Below are positions 35,680 to 44,477 of a stretch of 64,000 nucleotides of DNA, piece by piece (the stretch's first letter is position 1; each line of letters opens with the position of its first letter). The stretch comes from Inconstantimicrobium porci (GTDB lineage: Bacteria > Bacillota > Clostridia > Clostridiales > Clostridiaceae). The position numbers and the translations under genes are program-made. The stretch lies in assembly GCF_009696465.1 (NCBI RefSeq), contig NZ_VULX01000002.1, forward strand, positions 62,001 to 126,000. The letters run 5' to 3'. Below the pieces are notes generated by a model. It did no database searches. It was not told the DNA's origin and saw only the letters and a list, made by a program, of their open reading frames with translations.

Positions 35680-37813
35680 CTCTCTTCTGCTTAATTAATG
35701 CCATTAACCTATTATGTCCAGCTTCATCCTCACTAACTTTAGCAGTTGGTAATTCAATAACTTCTGCTACCTTATCAGCTTTTATAACATCCTTTCCTAT
35801 CTTAAATGCTTCATCCTGCCTATTAATCTCTTTCTCTACAGCTCTGTTTTTTCTAATACCTTTAAGCTTCTTATTCTGTGACTCGTTGTAATTAATATCC
35901 TTTGATTTTTCTTTTTTAGCCTGCGCTACTATCTTTTCAATTTCATGTTCTAAATCAATATTATTTTGATGCTGCTCTCTTGAAGCTTTATTTTTTAATT
36001 CAGCATCTAATTCTTGATTAAAAACAATTTCTTCCAGAATGCAATTCTTATACTGCAAACTAGTATCTATTAAATAACATTCATCATAAGCTGCTCCATT
36101 GTTATATGGTATGTAGATTTTATTCATATTTCTTGGATCATAAACTATTTCAATACTTCTAACCTTTAAGTTTATAAACCACTGTTCTTTTACAGCTTTA
36201 TCTGAGCTATAATATAATCCTTTAAATCTTATACCAGCTCTTGAAACGCTTGCTCTTCCTTTAGGAAGAATATTAAGTCTTAGAACCTCTCTATCAACTG
36301 TTTTTAGTCTTCCTTTTCTATTTTCAATACCCCAATTCCATAGATTAATTGGTGTAGCTGTTATTTCATCAGCTATCATTTCTTTATCCATAGGATATTT
36401 ATCAATTATTTTACTGTTATGACTTAATACTATCTTAATATAAATCTGCGTAAATTCTTCTAATGTTAAAACAGCATCGAGTCTATAATCCCTGTCACCA
36501 CGCTGTCTAAATTCTTTCTGAATTGCCCCTGGAGTCTTATGCTTTATTTTTTCATTTGTAGTTCTAAAACTCCTCTCTACAATTCCTTTTAAATCGCCTC
36601 TATAAGGTGATGTATTTTCTATTTTTACATTTAAATTATTAATAAGATTTTCAACATTAAATCCTTCAAATTCTCCTCTATCTGCAATAATAATTTCAGG
36701 TAAATGTCTGCATGGCCATTGTTCTTCACTTATTTCAATTCCATACTCTTTACAATACTCCACCTTATCAGCAATCATATTATCTAGACACATCATAGCT
36801 CCAATCCATGATGGTCCTTCAAGTCCTACATATATTCCTGTAATCATTCTAGAAAACACATCAATAATGGCGTATACCACAGGCCTTCCTATTATCCTAT
36901 TTCTATTAAGTGAGCTAACCAAGTAAAGATCAGCTATAGTTGCATCAACTTGAAATCTTGTACCTGGTCCATCAGTCTCTTGTTTTGAATTACTCAAAAG
37001 CGCTCTATGCTTTAAATTAAATTCTTTTTCACTTTCTCTGAAAATAATATCTTTCTGAATATCTTCCTTTTTCTTAACCCAATAATAGAATTGATCATAC
37101 GTTGGTATTCTAGATTTATCCCATACTTTATATTTAACTTCATTATTTTCTATGTAATTATCAGAGTAAAAATCCTTTAGCAATAATGTGTATACTTCTT
37201 TAAGTGATTTTTTCTTATTATTTCTGTAATATTTATTAATAACAAAAGAAAATTGTTTTTTTACATCATCAGTAATATTAATTCCATCGACTTTATTTCC
37301 ATAGTAATCAGTTTTACGAGGTTTACCTACCTTTGCTCCAGACAGTTTTTTCTCTTTTCCTTTTCCACCAGACTTATAATAATCAGGAAGTAAGGCATTT
37401 TTATTCATTCCTCTTTGCCAAAACCTGCTGAATACTTTTTTTATCTTAGTTAAACTATAGCCTGTATCTTTACTCATAAACTCCAGTACTTTTGAACGTT
37501 TTGATTTATTTAAAATCTCTTCTTTATATTGATTCCAATATTTCTCGATAAAGTTCCAATCTTCATTTCTTATTTTTATTTGTGTATCTGTTAACTCGCT
37601 ATCTTCTATAATTTTTATATAAGGATCCTTTATTTCTAGTAACTTACTGCATTCTACTTCATCTTTAATTTTATTAATATCCTCTTTTTTCGGCATTGAA
37701 GTAACGGAATCAATATTTACAACATAAACATTATGTTGATTTATTTCAATAATTCTAATTCTTTCACCATTCTCAACATCAACATATTTGTAAACAGAAT
37801 TAATAGCTATCAT
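35660..37813 (-). CDS. tnsB: TnsB DDE transposase
   Basis: A 717-aa rve-type transposase that cuts and joins the 3' ends. The catalytic triad is Asp290 (RFQVDATIADL), Asp378 (IIIADRGEF) and Glu413 (GIVERSFRTT). The D-D (88) and D-E (35) spacings equal those of Tn7 TnsB. N-terminal DNA-binding helices (about 80-150) should read the repeats at both ends. The start overlaps tnsA by four bases (ATGA), so the two subunits of the transposase are translated together. Confidence 0.95.
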   Translation of the reverse strand: MIAINSVYKYVDVENGERIRIIEINQHNVYVVNIDSVTSMPKKEDINKIKDEVECSKLLEIKDPYIKIIEDSELTDTQIKIRNEDWNFIEKYWNQYKEEILNKSKRSKVLEFMSKDTGYSLTKIKKVFSRFWQRGMNKNALLPDYYKSGGKGKEKKLSGAKVGKPRKTDYYGNKVDGINITDDVKKQFSFVINKYYRNNKKKSLKEVYTLLLKDFYSDNYIENNEVKYKVWDKSRIPTYDQFYYWVKKKEDIQKDIIFRESEKEFNLKHRALLSNSKQETDGPGTRFQVDATIADLYLVSSLNRNRIIGRPVVYAIIDVFSRMITGIYVGLEGPSWIGAMMCLDNMIADKVEYCKEYGIEISEEQWPCRHLPEIIIADRGEFEGFNVENLINNLNVKIENTSPYRGDLKGIVERSFRTTNEKIKHKTPGAIQKEFRQRGDRDYRLDAVLTLEEFTQIYIKIVLSHNSKIIDKYPMDKEMIADEITATPINLWNWGIENRKGRLKTVDREVLRLNILPKGRASVSRAGIRFKGLYYSSDKAVKEQWFINLKVRSIEIVYDPRNMNKIYIPYNNGAAYDECYLIDTSLQYKNCILEEIVFNQELDAELKNKASREQHQNNIDLEHEIEKIVAQAKKEKSKDINYNESQNKKLKGIRKNRAVEKEINRQDEAFKIGKDVIKADKVAEVIELPTAKVSEDEAGHNRLMALIKQKRDEKHGK

Positions 37814-38652
37814 ATTGCTTCCACCGCCTTCTTTATTTCAGCATCATTTACAGATAAAACAGGAATATTCTTATTAACATCAATTTTCTGAGATAAATCT
37901 ATTTGTATAATCTTATTTATAATAAGATACTTATATATACTAAGACCGCACCCACTTTTAAGACTCATATCCTTGTCAAACTCTGTGGCAATGCATCTCA
38001 CACTTCTCTCATTATCAATTATTCTTTTTATGAATTCATAGACCATATCCTGAATTTCAATTGCATCCATATCATTAAACACATCTACATTATGTATCTC
38101 TTTATATGATTGAATAAAGCTTATATTATGTGCAATATTCTTATCTATCTCTTGATCTGTTACTATACCCCAATCTATTCCTCTCTTCTCCCAATAGACA
38201 CGTTCAATCTCAAACTTCTCAATTATTCTTTTAGCTAATAAATCCTCTTTTGATTTTATTGTTCTTGCAACATTTTTAGGTCCATCTTCGGAAGAGATTG
38301 TTACTAGAAAATCTGTTGTCATTACTATATCCTCTCCTGTCTCAGGATTCTTTGGATGCTTTAACCCTAACTCATCTGCTATATCAATTGTGTCTTCAAT
38401 AGGCAAAAGTGGATACTGCTCTCTAATATCTAACACTTTATCTGAAAACTCTAGTATATAAAAATAATTTCTTTCCATATCTGATAAGAATTCATGCTGC
38501 CTCTGCGTCTTCATACCTTTTACTCTTGTAACTCTGCCAAGGGAAGGTACATCCTGAATTTTAATCCAAGGTTTATATTCAGCTCCTACACCAGAACCAT
38601 ATCCATCTTTTATCATTTTCTCAATATCATGAGTTCTTTTTCTCTTTGCCAC
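37810..38652 (-). CDS. tnsA: TnsA endonuclease
   Basis: A 280-aa restriction-like nuclease that cuts the 5' ends, making cut-and-paste transposition possible. Glu60 (LSDMERNY), Asp114 (MTTDFLV) and Lys132 (RTIKSKED) sit where Tn7 TnsA has Glu63, Asp114 and Lys132. A C-terminal winged-helix region (about 170-270) would bind TnsC. Start GTG follows AGGTGG. The gene begins about 200 bases inside the right end and leads the tnsA-E operon. Confidence 0.94.
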   Translation of the reverse strand: MAKRKRTHDIEKMIKDGYGSGVGAEYKPWIKIQDVPSLGRVTRVKGMKTQRQHEFLSDMERNYFYILEFSDKVLDIREQYPLLPIEDTIDIADELGLKHPKNPETGEDIVMTTDFLVTISSEDGPKNVARTIKSKEDLLAKRIIEKFEIERVYWEKRGIDWGIVTDQEIDKNIAHNISFIQSYKEIHNVDVFNDMDAIEIQDMVYEFIKRIIDNERSVRCIATEFDKDMSLKSGCGLSIYKYLIINKIIQIDLSQKIDVNKNIPVLSVNDAEIKKAVEAI

Positions 38653-38679
38653 TTTTACACCACCTATATTTAAATGCGC

Positions 38680-38715
38680 AAAAAGCTAGACACCGTTATA
38701 CTGATGTCTAGCTTT
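38680..38715 (-). terminator. Terminator between the transposon right end and tnsA
   Basis: AAAGCTAGACA (38682-38692) pairs with TGTCTAGCTTT (38705-38715). On the minus strand the stem is followed by five T. It faces transcripts coming from glmS, which has no terminator of its own in the 24 bases before the element. Confidence 0.65.
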
Positions 38716-38730
38716 CTTCTTCTGTAATCA

Positions 38731-38753
38731 GTAATACCATAATTTAGTATTAC
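38731..38753. repeat. Inverted repeat in front of tnsA
   Basis: GTAATAC (38731-38737) and GTATTAC (38747-38753) are exact complements around a nine-base centre. The minus-strand words TTGAAT (in repeat R4) and TAATAC (18 bases on) could form a tnsA promoter, which would put one element inside a TnsB site. This is a suggestion from position only. Confidence 0.4.
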
Positions 38754-38768
38754 CTGTATATTTAATTT

Positions 38769-38849
38769 TGATTCAACTTTTTTTCAAATGATTAAACTTT
38801 TTTACAAATAGTCGAACTTTTTTTCAAATGGTTAATCTTTTTTTCAAAA
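38769..38849 (-). repeat. Right end of the Tn7-like element: four abutting TnsB-type sites
   Basis: Reading inward on the minus strand, TTTTGAAAAAAAGATTAACC, TTTGAAAAAAAGTTCGACTA, TTTGTAAAAAAGTTTAATCA and TTTGAAAAAAAGTTGAATCA follow each other with a 20-base period. Tn7's right end also has four packed TnsB sites. The word matches the three left-end sites in inverted orientation. Confidence 0.9.
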
Positions 38850-38878
38850 CCACAGAATTTTATTTCATGTTTTTATTC

Positions 38879-40705
38879 TTATTCAACAGTAACTGATTTT
38901 GCTAAGTTTCTTGGCTTATCAACATCGCATCCCTTTTGTTTAGCAACATAATAAGCTATTAATTGATGAGGCATTATTGATAAAACTGGTGCTAGTAATT
39001 CTAATGTTCTTGGTATATAAATCACTTCATCGCATACCTGTTCTACCTTTGTGCTTCCTTCAAATGCTATTCCTAAAACCTTAGCTCCTCTAGTTACAAC
39101 TTCTCTTATATTACTGATCATCTTATCAAGTAAAGCTTCCTGAGTTAAAGTTGCAATAACTACTGTTCCATCTTCTATTAATGCTATTGGACCATGTTTT
39201 AATTCTCCACCAGCATATGCTTCTGAATGGATATAAGATATTTCTTTAAGCTTTAATGATCCTTCAAGTGAAACTGCATAGTCAAATCCTCTTCCAAGGA
39301 AGAACATATCTTTTTCGCCATATGCTTTAGACGCAAATTTCTGTATTTCTGATACATCGCTTAAAAGTTTTTCAGCCTTTTCTGGAAGAGTAAGCATTTC
39401 CTTCTTTATTTCTTCTATTTCATCTTTGCTTAATGTTCCTCTTAAATCTGCAAGATATAAAGCAACAGTATAAACAGCAACTAGCTGAGTTACATAAGCC
39501 TTAGTTGAAGCAACTGCTATTTCAGGACCTGCCCATGTATAGAATACATCATCAGCTTCTCTTGAAACTGAGCTTCCTACAACATTAGTTATAGCAAGAA
39601 CTCTTGCACCCTTCTTCTTTCCATCTCTTAAAACTGCTAAAGTATCTGCTGTTTCACCTGACTGAGAAACAACTATTATCATAGTCTTATCAGTTATTAT
39701 TGGATCTCTATATCTGAATTCTGAAGCTATATCAACTTCAACTGGTATTCTTGCAAGCTTTTCAATAGCCATCTTTCCAACTAATCCTGCATGATAAGCT
39801 GTACCACAAGCAACTATATATATCTTGTCTATATTTTCAAGCTGTTCCTTAGTTAATGTGATTTTATCAAGACATATATCCTGGCCAGCCATTATTCTTG
39901 AAGTCATTGTATCTTTTATAGCCTTTGGCTGTTCATGAATTTCTTTTATCATGAAATCTTCATATCCGCCTTTTTCAGCTGCATTAGCATCCCAAGTTAC
40001 ATGGTAAACGTCTTTTTCAATCTTTTCGCCATCTTCATTGTAAAGATTAACTCCATCTAAAGTCATTTCAACAAATTCATTATCGTTAAGAAGATATACA
40101 TCTCTTGTGTGATTTAAAACTGCTGGGATATCTGAAGCTATGAAGTATTCTCCTTCTCCAAGTCCAACGATTAACGGACTGTCTTTTCTTACTGCTATAA
40201 GCTTTCCTGGATCATCTTTGCAAAGAACTCCTATAGCGTAGCTTCCTTCCATCTTAGTAGTTGCTTTTCTTACAGCTGCTAAGATATCACCTTCATAGTA
40301 GTAATCTATAAGATTTGGAATTACTTCTGTATCTGTCTGAGAATAGAAAGCATATCCCTTTGATTCAAGCTTTTCTCTAAGCTTGATATAGTTTTCGATA
40401 ATACCATTGTGAACAACGCTTATTTCAGCATTATTACTTGTATGTGGATGTGAGTTTACATCTGATGGTTCTCCGTGAGTTGCCCATCTTGTATGACCAA
40501 TTCCTATAGTTCCGTTAACTGGATCCTCTTCAAGCTTTTCAGCTAAATTAGCAAGTCTTCCTTTACACTTTCTAACTGCTATCGCTCCATCCTGCATAAC
40601 AGCTACTCCTGCTGAATCATATCCTCTATACTCTAGTTTTGATAATCCTTCAACTAAAATTTTTGAAGCTTTCTTCTTACCAACAAAACCTACTATTCCG
40701 CACAT
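38879..40705 (-). CDS. glmS: Glutamine--fructose-6-phosphate aminotransferase (isomerising)
   Basis: A 608-aa cytosolic enzyme making glucosamine-6-phosphate for peptidoglycan. The class II amidase domain starts with catalytic Cys2 (MCGIVGFVG). Two SIS sugar-phosphate domains follow (VVSQSGETADTLAVL in the first). The C-terminus is the standard PRNLAKSVTVE, whose coding DNA is the TnsD recognition region in attTn7. AAAAGGAG precedes the ATG. Expression is controlled by the ribozyme in its leader. The Tn7-like element begins 24 bases downstream, leaving the gene intact. Confidence 0.98.
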   Translation of the reverse strand: MCGIVGFVGKKKASKILVEGLSKLEYRGYDSAGVAVMQDGAIAVRKCKGRLANLAEKLEEDPVNGTIGIGHTRWATHGEPSDVNSHPHTSNNAEISVVHNGIIENYIKLREKLESKGYAFYSQTDTEVIPNLIDYYYEGDILAAVRKATTKMEGSYAIGVLCKDDPGKLIAVRKDSPLIVGLGEGEYFIASDIPAVLNHTRDVYLLNDNEFVEMTLDGVNLYNEDGEKIEKDVYHVTWDANAAEKGGYEDFMIKEIHEQPKAIKDTMTSRIMAGQDICLDKITLTKEQLENIDKIYIVACGTAYHAGLVGKMAIEKLARIPVEVDIASEFRYRDPIITDKTMIIVVSQSGETADTLAVLRDGKKKGARVLAITNVVGSSVSREADDVFYTWAGPEIAVASTKAYVTQLVAVYTVALYLADLRGTLSKDEIEEIKKEMLTLPEKAEKLLSDVSEIQKFASKAYGEKDMFFLGRGFDYAVSLEGSLKLKEISYIHSEAYAGGELKHGPIALIEDGTVVIATLTQEALLDKMISNIREVVTRGAKVLGIAFEGSTKVEQVCDEVIYIPRTLELLAPVLSIMPHQLIAYYVAKQKGCDVDKPRNLAKSVTVE

Positions 40706-40749
40706 ATATTTATTCTCCTTTTATCTCTAGCTCAAATACTAAATAAGCT

Positions 40750-40911
40750 ATTAATGCTTTAAATACCCGATTGAGTTTGTATTCAAAATTACTTTTGAAT
40801 TTTGCCAATCTTTATCGACAGTATTAATTGCCGTGAGGTATCCGCCGAATTTTTCGATACTCCTCATCCTCGTCAACTTAAGTTTTACATTCATCTTAAG
40901 TCCTGGCGCTT
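40750..40911 (-). promoter_or_regulatory. glmS ribozyme in the glmS leader
   Basis: The minus strand reads AAAGCGCCAGGACTTAAG, then GTTGACGAGGATGAGGAGTA, TCGAAAAATTCGGCGGATAC and CTCACGGC, the conserved core of the glmS ribozyme. Self-cleavage, triggered by glucosamine-6-phosphate, would occur just before GCGCC (40905-40909). The cleaved mRNA is degraded, so product shuts off synthesis. The 3' domain extends to about 40750, roughly 45 bases before the start codon. Confidence 0.95.
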
Positions 40912-41172
40912 TAATTATTATAAATTTATTCTGCCCTCCTTTATATAAAAATAACAGTGAAAAAGATTCTATCATTTCAAATCAATTTCACTATTATTCT
41001 ATACTCACTATTTAATTTTGTCCACTAAATCAGCCTCAATTTCTTATTTCTTAAGAAAAAAGACATAAAATCACTTATTTTCTTTAGTTTTCTCTAGTTT
41101 ACTTGTATATTGGTCTATACCACTAGACTATTAAACGTTTATGCACCTTAACAGTCAATTTATCTCTATATC
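40912..41172. other. Intergenic region upstream of the glmS ribozyme
   Basis: About 260 AT-rich bases between the ribozyme and the end of the peptidase gene at 41173. It must hold the glmS promoter on the minus strand, but I see no pair of clear -35/-10 words. No terminator-like hairpin for the peptidase gene stands out. Confidence 0.4.
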
Positions 41173-41922
41173 TTAGTCTATTTTTTTATAGAATTCTTCC
41201 ATAGTCAAGTTATTTTTATGCAGATACTTCGCTATGTCTTTTCCTATAAATCTATAATGCCATGACTCATATTTATATCCTGTTATACTTTCCTTATTCT
41301 TTGGATATCTTAAAATGAAACCATATTTATATGCATTATTACCAAGCCACTTATATGCTTTTGACTTTTCAAATGAATCATCAAGTTTAAAATTCACTTC
41401 TTTGGAGCTCAAATCTGCCGCAAGTCCAGTCTGATGTTCACTTTCACCTGGTTTTGCTATATATTCATCTGATTCACCACTCTGCTTTTTAGCTGAAGCA
41501 TATATTAAATTCTGTGTATCATATGATCTGAAACCACTGTGAAGATATAAAATCACACCATCTTTTTTTGCAGCTGCAAACATTTCTTCAAGAGCCTCTG
41601 CAGCATTTCTTCTTAAAAGGTTTCTATTATCCTTGCCTTTTATAACTGTATTTACTGAAGGATATACAAGATCACCTGGTATATAACTCTTTTCAAGTTT
41701 ATTAGATTTATTTATAAGTTCATACATCCTGCAATCATCATTATTTACAAGCCTATTCATATTGGTAAGCTCTTTTTTCTCAATTTCTTCGTTCTTCATA
41801 GCCATAACAGACTGCTGCTTATCATATTCATAGTTACTATAAAATTTTGTACCTGCACATATAACACATACTATTATAAATAAAGAATATATAACGACAG
41901 GCATACTCCATTTACGTTTCAT
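41173..41922 (-). CDS. Membrane-anchored D-Ala-D-Ala carboxypeptidase (VanY, M15B)
   Basis: A 249-aa wall peptidase with one N-terminal helix (VVIYSLFIIVCVICAG) and an extracellular catalytic domain. The M15 zinc site is visible in SGFRSYDTQ, ESEHQTGLAADLS (HxxxxxxD) and YESWHYRFIG (the second His region). It trims D-Ala from peptidoglycan stems. GGAGGAAAGTTG precedes the ATG at 41922; the TTG before it is in the spacer. It lies between glmM and glmS, all on the minus strand. Confidence 0.9.
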   Translation of the reverse strand: MKRKWSMPVVIYSLFIIVCVICAGTKFYSNYEYDKQQSVMAMKNEEIEKKELTNMNRLVNNDDCRMYELINKSNKLEKSYIPGDLVYPSVNTVIKGKDNRNLLRRNAAEALEEMFAAAKKDGVILYLHSGFRSYDTQNLIYASAKKQSGESDEYIAKPGESEHQTGLAADLSSKEVNFKLDDSFEKSKAYKWLGNNAYKYGFILRYPKNKESITGYKYESWHYRFIGKDIAKYLHKNNLTMEEFYKKID

Positions 41923-42041
41923 CAACTTTCCTCCCTGAACTTAACAATTTATATTGTAATTATGTCCAAGTAAGGATTACTTTAATCATAAAAGGTTCAT
42001 CCTTTGTTATACGTTATACTCTGTTATCTATGCTCTACACC

Positions 42042-42079
42042 AAAAGAAGCAACCCTGGCTAACAAGGCTGCTTCTTTTT
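42042..42079 (-). terminator. glmM terminator
   Basis: AAAAGAAGCA and TGCTTCTTTT form the stem, with inner CC/GG pairs, right behind the glmM stop codon. The sequence can act in both directions. Confidence 0.82.
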
Positions 42080-42084
42080 GTGTT

Positions 42085-43434
42085 TTATCTGTTTGCTTTT
42101 GTTTCTATTAATTTTGCAAGATTATGTGCCATCTTATCTATTTCTTCTTGGTTTTCACCTTCAAGCATTACTCTTACAAGTGGTTCTGTACCTGATGGTC
42201 TTATAAGAACTCTTCCTACTCCATGAAGTGATTCTTCTATCTTCTTGATTTCATTGATGATTTCTTCATCTTTTTCATGAATATCCTTCATGTTGTTAGG
42301 AACCTTTGCATTAGCAAGTACCTGAGGAAGTGCCTTCATTATGCCAGCAAGACTGCTTAAAGTTTTTCCTGACTTCTTAACTATTGAAGCAACCTGAAGT
42401 GCTGTTACAAGTCCATCTCCAGTACTATTATGATCTAAGAATATAACGTGTCCAGACTGTTCTCCTCCAATTATATATCCATTGTTAACCATGTTTTCAA
42501 GAACATATCTGTCCCCTACCTTTGTAACTTCAAGGTTAATACCTTCTCTTTCACAAGCAATTTTAAGTCCTAGGTTACTCATAACTGTAACAACTAAAGT
42601 ATTATCCTTAAGTCTTCCACTATCCTTTAAATCCTTAGCACACATTGTAAGAATGTGATCTCCATCAATAAGAGTACCCTTTTCATCAACTGCTAAACAT
42701 CTATCAGCATCTCCATCGAAGGCAAATCCGCAGTCACATTTCTTCTTAACTACATATTCCATTAATTCTTCTGGATGAGTTGAGCCACAATTTTCATTGA
42801 TGTTAGTTCCATCTGGATTATCATTAATTACATAAACTTCAGCCCCTAGGTCTCTAAAAGCCTTAACACCAGCTTCGTAACATGCACCATTAGCACAATC
42901 TAAAGCAACCTTTAATCCTTTTAGGTTTGTTCCGATAGTTGATTTTGCAAAATCTATATAGTCTCCAATTGCTCCAGTTTCTTTTCTCTTCTTTCCAAGG
43001 TGAACTCCAATTGGACTTGGAACTCCTTCAAATCCACTTTCAATTACGCTCTGAATCTGATCTTCAAGATCATCTGAAAGTTTGTATCCCTTGTTGTCAA
43101 AGAACTTAATTCCGTTGTATTCAACTGGATTATGTGATGCGGAAATCATTACACCTGCATCTGCTCCATATTCTCTATTTAAATATGCTATAGCTGGTGT
43201 AGGAATTACTCCAAGACATACTGCTTCAGCTCCAACAGAAAGAATTCCTGCTACTAATGCTGATTCAAGCATATCTCCAGATATTCTTGTGTCTTTAGCT
43301 ACCAATATCTTAGGTTTATGAGTTCCTTCAGTTAAAACAAATGCTCCTGCTCTTCCTAAATCATAAGCCATCTGTGCTGTCAGTTCGTTGTTGGCAATAC
43401 CTCTGACACCATCTGTACCAAACATTCTACTCAT
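42085..43434 (-). CDS. glmM: Phosphoglucosamine mutase
   Basis: A 449-aa cytosolic enzyme turning glucosamine-6-P into glucosamine-1-P, the step after GlmS. The active-site serine loop is [13 protein letters not shown], the Mg2+ loop is DGDADRCLA, the sugar-binding loop is GGEQSGHV, and the phosphate-binding end is [11 protein letters not shown]. Length is normal. With glmS 1.4 kb away it supplies UDP-GlcNAc precursors. Confidence 0.97.
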   Translation of the reverse strand: MSRMFGTDGVRGIANNELTAQMAYDLGRAGAFVLTEGTHKPKILVAKDTRISGDMLESALVAGILSVGAEAVCLGVIPTPAIAYLNREYGADAGVMISASHNPVEYNGIKFFDNKGYKLSDDLEDQIQSVIESGFEGVPSPIGVHLGKKRKETGAIGDYIDFAKSTIGTNLKGLKVALDCANGACYEAGVKAFRDLGAEVYVINDNPDGTNINENCGSTHPEELMEYVVKKKCDCGFAFDGDADRCLAVDEKGTLIDGDHILTMCAKDLKDSGRLKDNTLVVTVMSNLGLKIACEREGINLEVTKVGDRYVLENMVNNGYIIGGEQSGHVIFLDHNSTGDGLVTALQVASIVKKSGKTLSSLAGIMKALPQVLANAKVPNNMKDIHEKDEEIINEIKKIEESLHGVGRVLIRPSGTEPLVRVMLEGENQEEIDKMAHNLAKLIETKANR

Positions 43435-43621
43435 AGTTTTACCTCACTTATTTATATAATATAATTGATTACTTTTTATTTTATATTAATCCAACATTTA
43501 TTATATAAAACTTTACTATTTATAACAACTATTTTTGAATTATGATATTTTTTTGTTATATTTTCGTTGGATTTCGGCAAGCCCTTCTTCTATCTCTTGC
43601 CTTGAAACTTTACACTGTCCA

Positions 43622-44242
43622 TTACATAATTTCTTTTTTAATTTGAGATGCTATCTTATGAATGTTCACATCAAATATTACTTCTGAATTATCAAGCACG
43701 TAACAACTAGATTTTTCACTCATAATAGTAACAGTTGTTTTATCCTTACCTATAACTATCAAATCATAGTCTTTATTCTGTAGACTATCATATTTTTCAT
43801 AAAATTTTCTTATTATATCCTCTACTACCTTAAACTCAATAATATTTTTCTTAATCATCATCTTAAACAAATACATACACATTAAATCTTTGAATTTAAA
43901 ATTTTCCCTATTACCAAAACTCCTGTTATATAAATCTATAAACCCTCCTGTCAAAATACCCGATGACAATATATCTTCTCTTGAATATACCTTAGTTGCA
44001 GGATTTATTGAAAACATATCTGCAAGTTCATCTAGCGATGTATTATCTTTAAGCTCCATTATCTTGTTTATTCTCTCGAGAATCTTATCTTTTTCAAAAA
44101 AAGTTTCCTGTCCCGTAAAACTGGATTTCTTTATAAACCACTGTTCAGGAATTATTCCTTTCCTTTTCCACCTATATAGCTGTCCATATGATATCCCTGT
44201 AAGATCAAGAAGCTGTTTTTTTGTAATTAATTCTTCACTCAT
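43622..44242 (-). CDS. YhbD-like (DUF4004) helix-turn-helix protein
   Basis: A 206-aa protein starting with a MerR-like helix-turn-helix: ITKKQLLDLTGISYGQLYRW, then KRKGIIPEQWFIKKSSFTGQ and ETFFEKDKILERI, the signature of the B. subtilis YhbD family. The role is thought to be regulatory. GAGGTGAAGTT precedes the ATG. Just past the stop codon a second frame reads CNGQCKVSRQEIEEGLAEIQ, then RKYNKKIS, and stops. An A6 run at the end of the main frame could be the site of a one-base shift, so the C-terminus may be altered. Confidence 0.82.
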   Translation of the reverse strand: MSEELITKKQLLDLTGISYGQLYRWKRKGIIPEQWFIKKSSFTGQETFFEKDKILERINKIMELKDNTSLDELADMFSINPATKVYSREDILSSGILTGGFIDLYNRSFGNRENFKFKDLMCMYLFKMMIKKNIIEFKVVEDIIRKFYEKYDSLQNKDYDLIVIGKDKTTVTIMSEKSSCYVLDNSEVIFDVNIHKIASQIKKEIM

Positions 44243-44399
44243 AACTTCACCTCTTATTTATATTGTAACATAACATTGTTTCATTACAATACTTTTTTAC
44301 AATTTTGCATCTATATTCCTGCTATTTTAATAAGATATACCAAAATACTCTCCATTTCGGATTATTTAATACTATCATTCAAGATTTTATCATATAATA

Positions 44400-44477
44400 A
44401 TGTTAGAGGGCACCTCTCACAAGCGATGTGCCAAAGTTAAGTTTTCTAAATAGCTTCTTACTAAGGTGGTATGTAGA
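44400..44477 (+). promoter_or_regulatory. Structured leader of the PBECR-like gene
   Basis: After a TATAAT-like word (44392-44398) the leader holds GGCAC/GTGCC around CTCTCACAAGCGAT, inside a possible TTAGA/TCTAA stem. It then ends TTACTAAGGTGG, which supplies the ribosome binding site. The words GGGCACCTCTCAC, GCGATG and TTACTAAGGTG recall the free-standing RNA at 44971. A regulatory role is inferred. Confidence 0.4.

Larger units (their letters stand above)
28114..38854. mobile_element. Tn7-like transposon, complete tnsABCDE, inserted at attTn7 by glmS
   Basis: The right end starts TGTGGTTTTG (minus strand, from 38854) and the left end TGTTGGTTTT (plus strand, from 28114), like Tn7's TGTGGG ends. 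The right end lies 24 bases past the glmS stop codon, the position TnsD proteins select. Between the ends are tnsA, B, C, D and E in Tn7 order and, toward the left end, three cargo genes. The 5 bases next to the right end (GAATT) are not found next to the left end (TTAAC), so no target duplication is visible. Element size is 10,741 bp. Confidence 0.88.

Noticed and set aside
38769-38849. Tandem 20-base repeats suggesting a small CRISPR array
   Set aside because: The units abut with no spacers, no cas gene is near, and the same word occurs inverted at the other end of the tns-bearing element. They are transposase binding sites.
28114-38854. CRISPR-associated transposon
   Set aside because: tnsA-E are all present and no Cas protein, guide array or Cas12k-like gene is seen. 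Insertion at glmS is explained by TnsD.
40751-40975. 74-codon frame upstream of glmS
   Set aside because: It overlaps the glmS ribozyme, whose conserved core explains the sequence.
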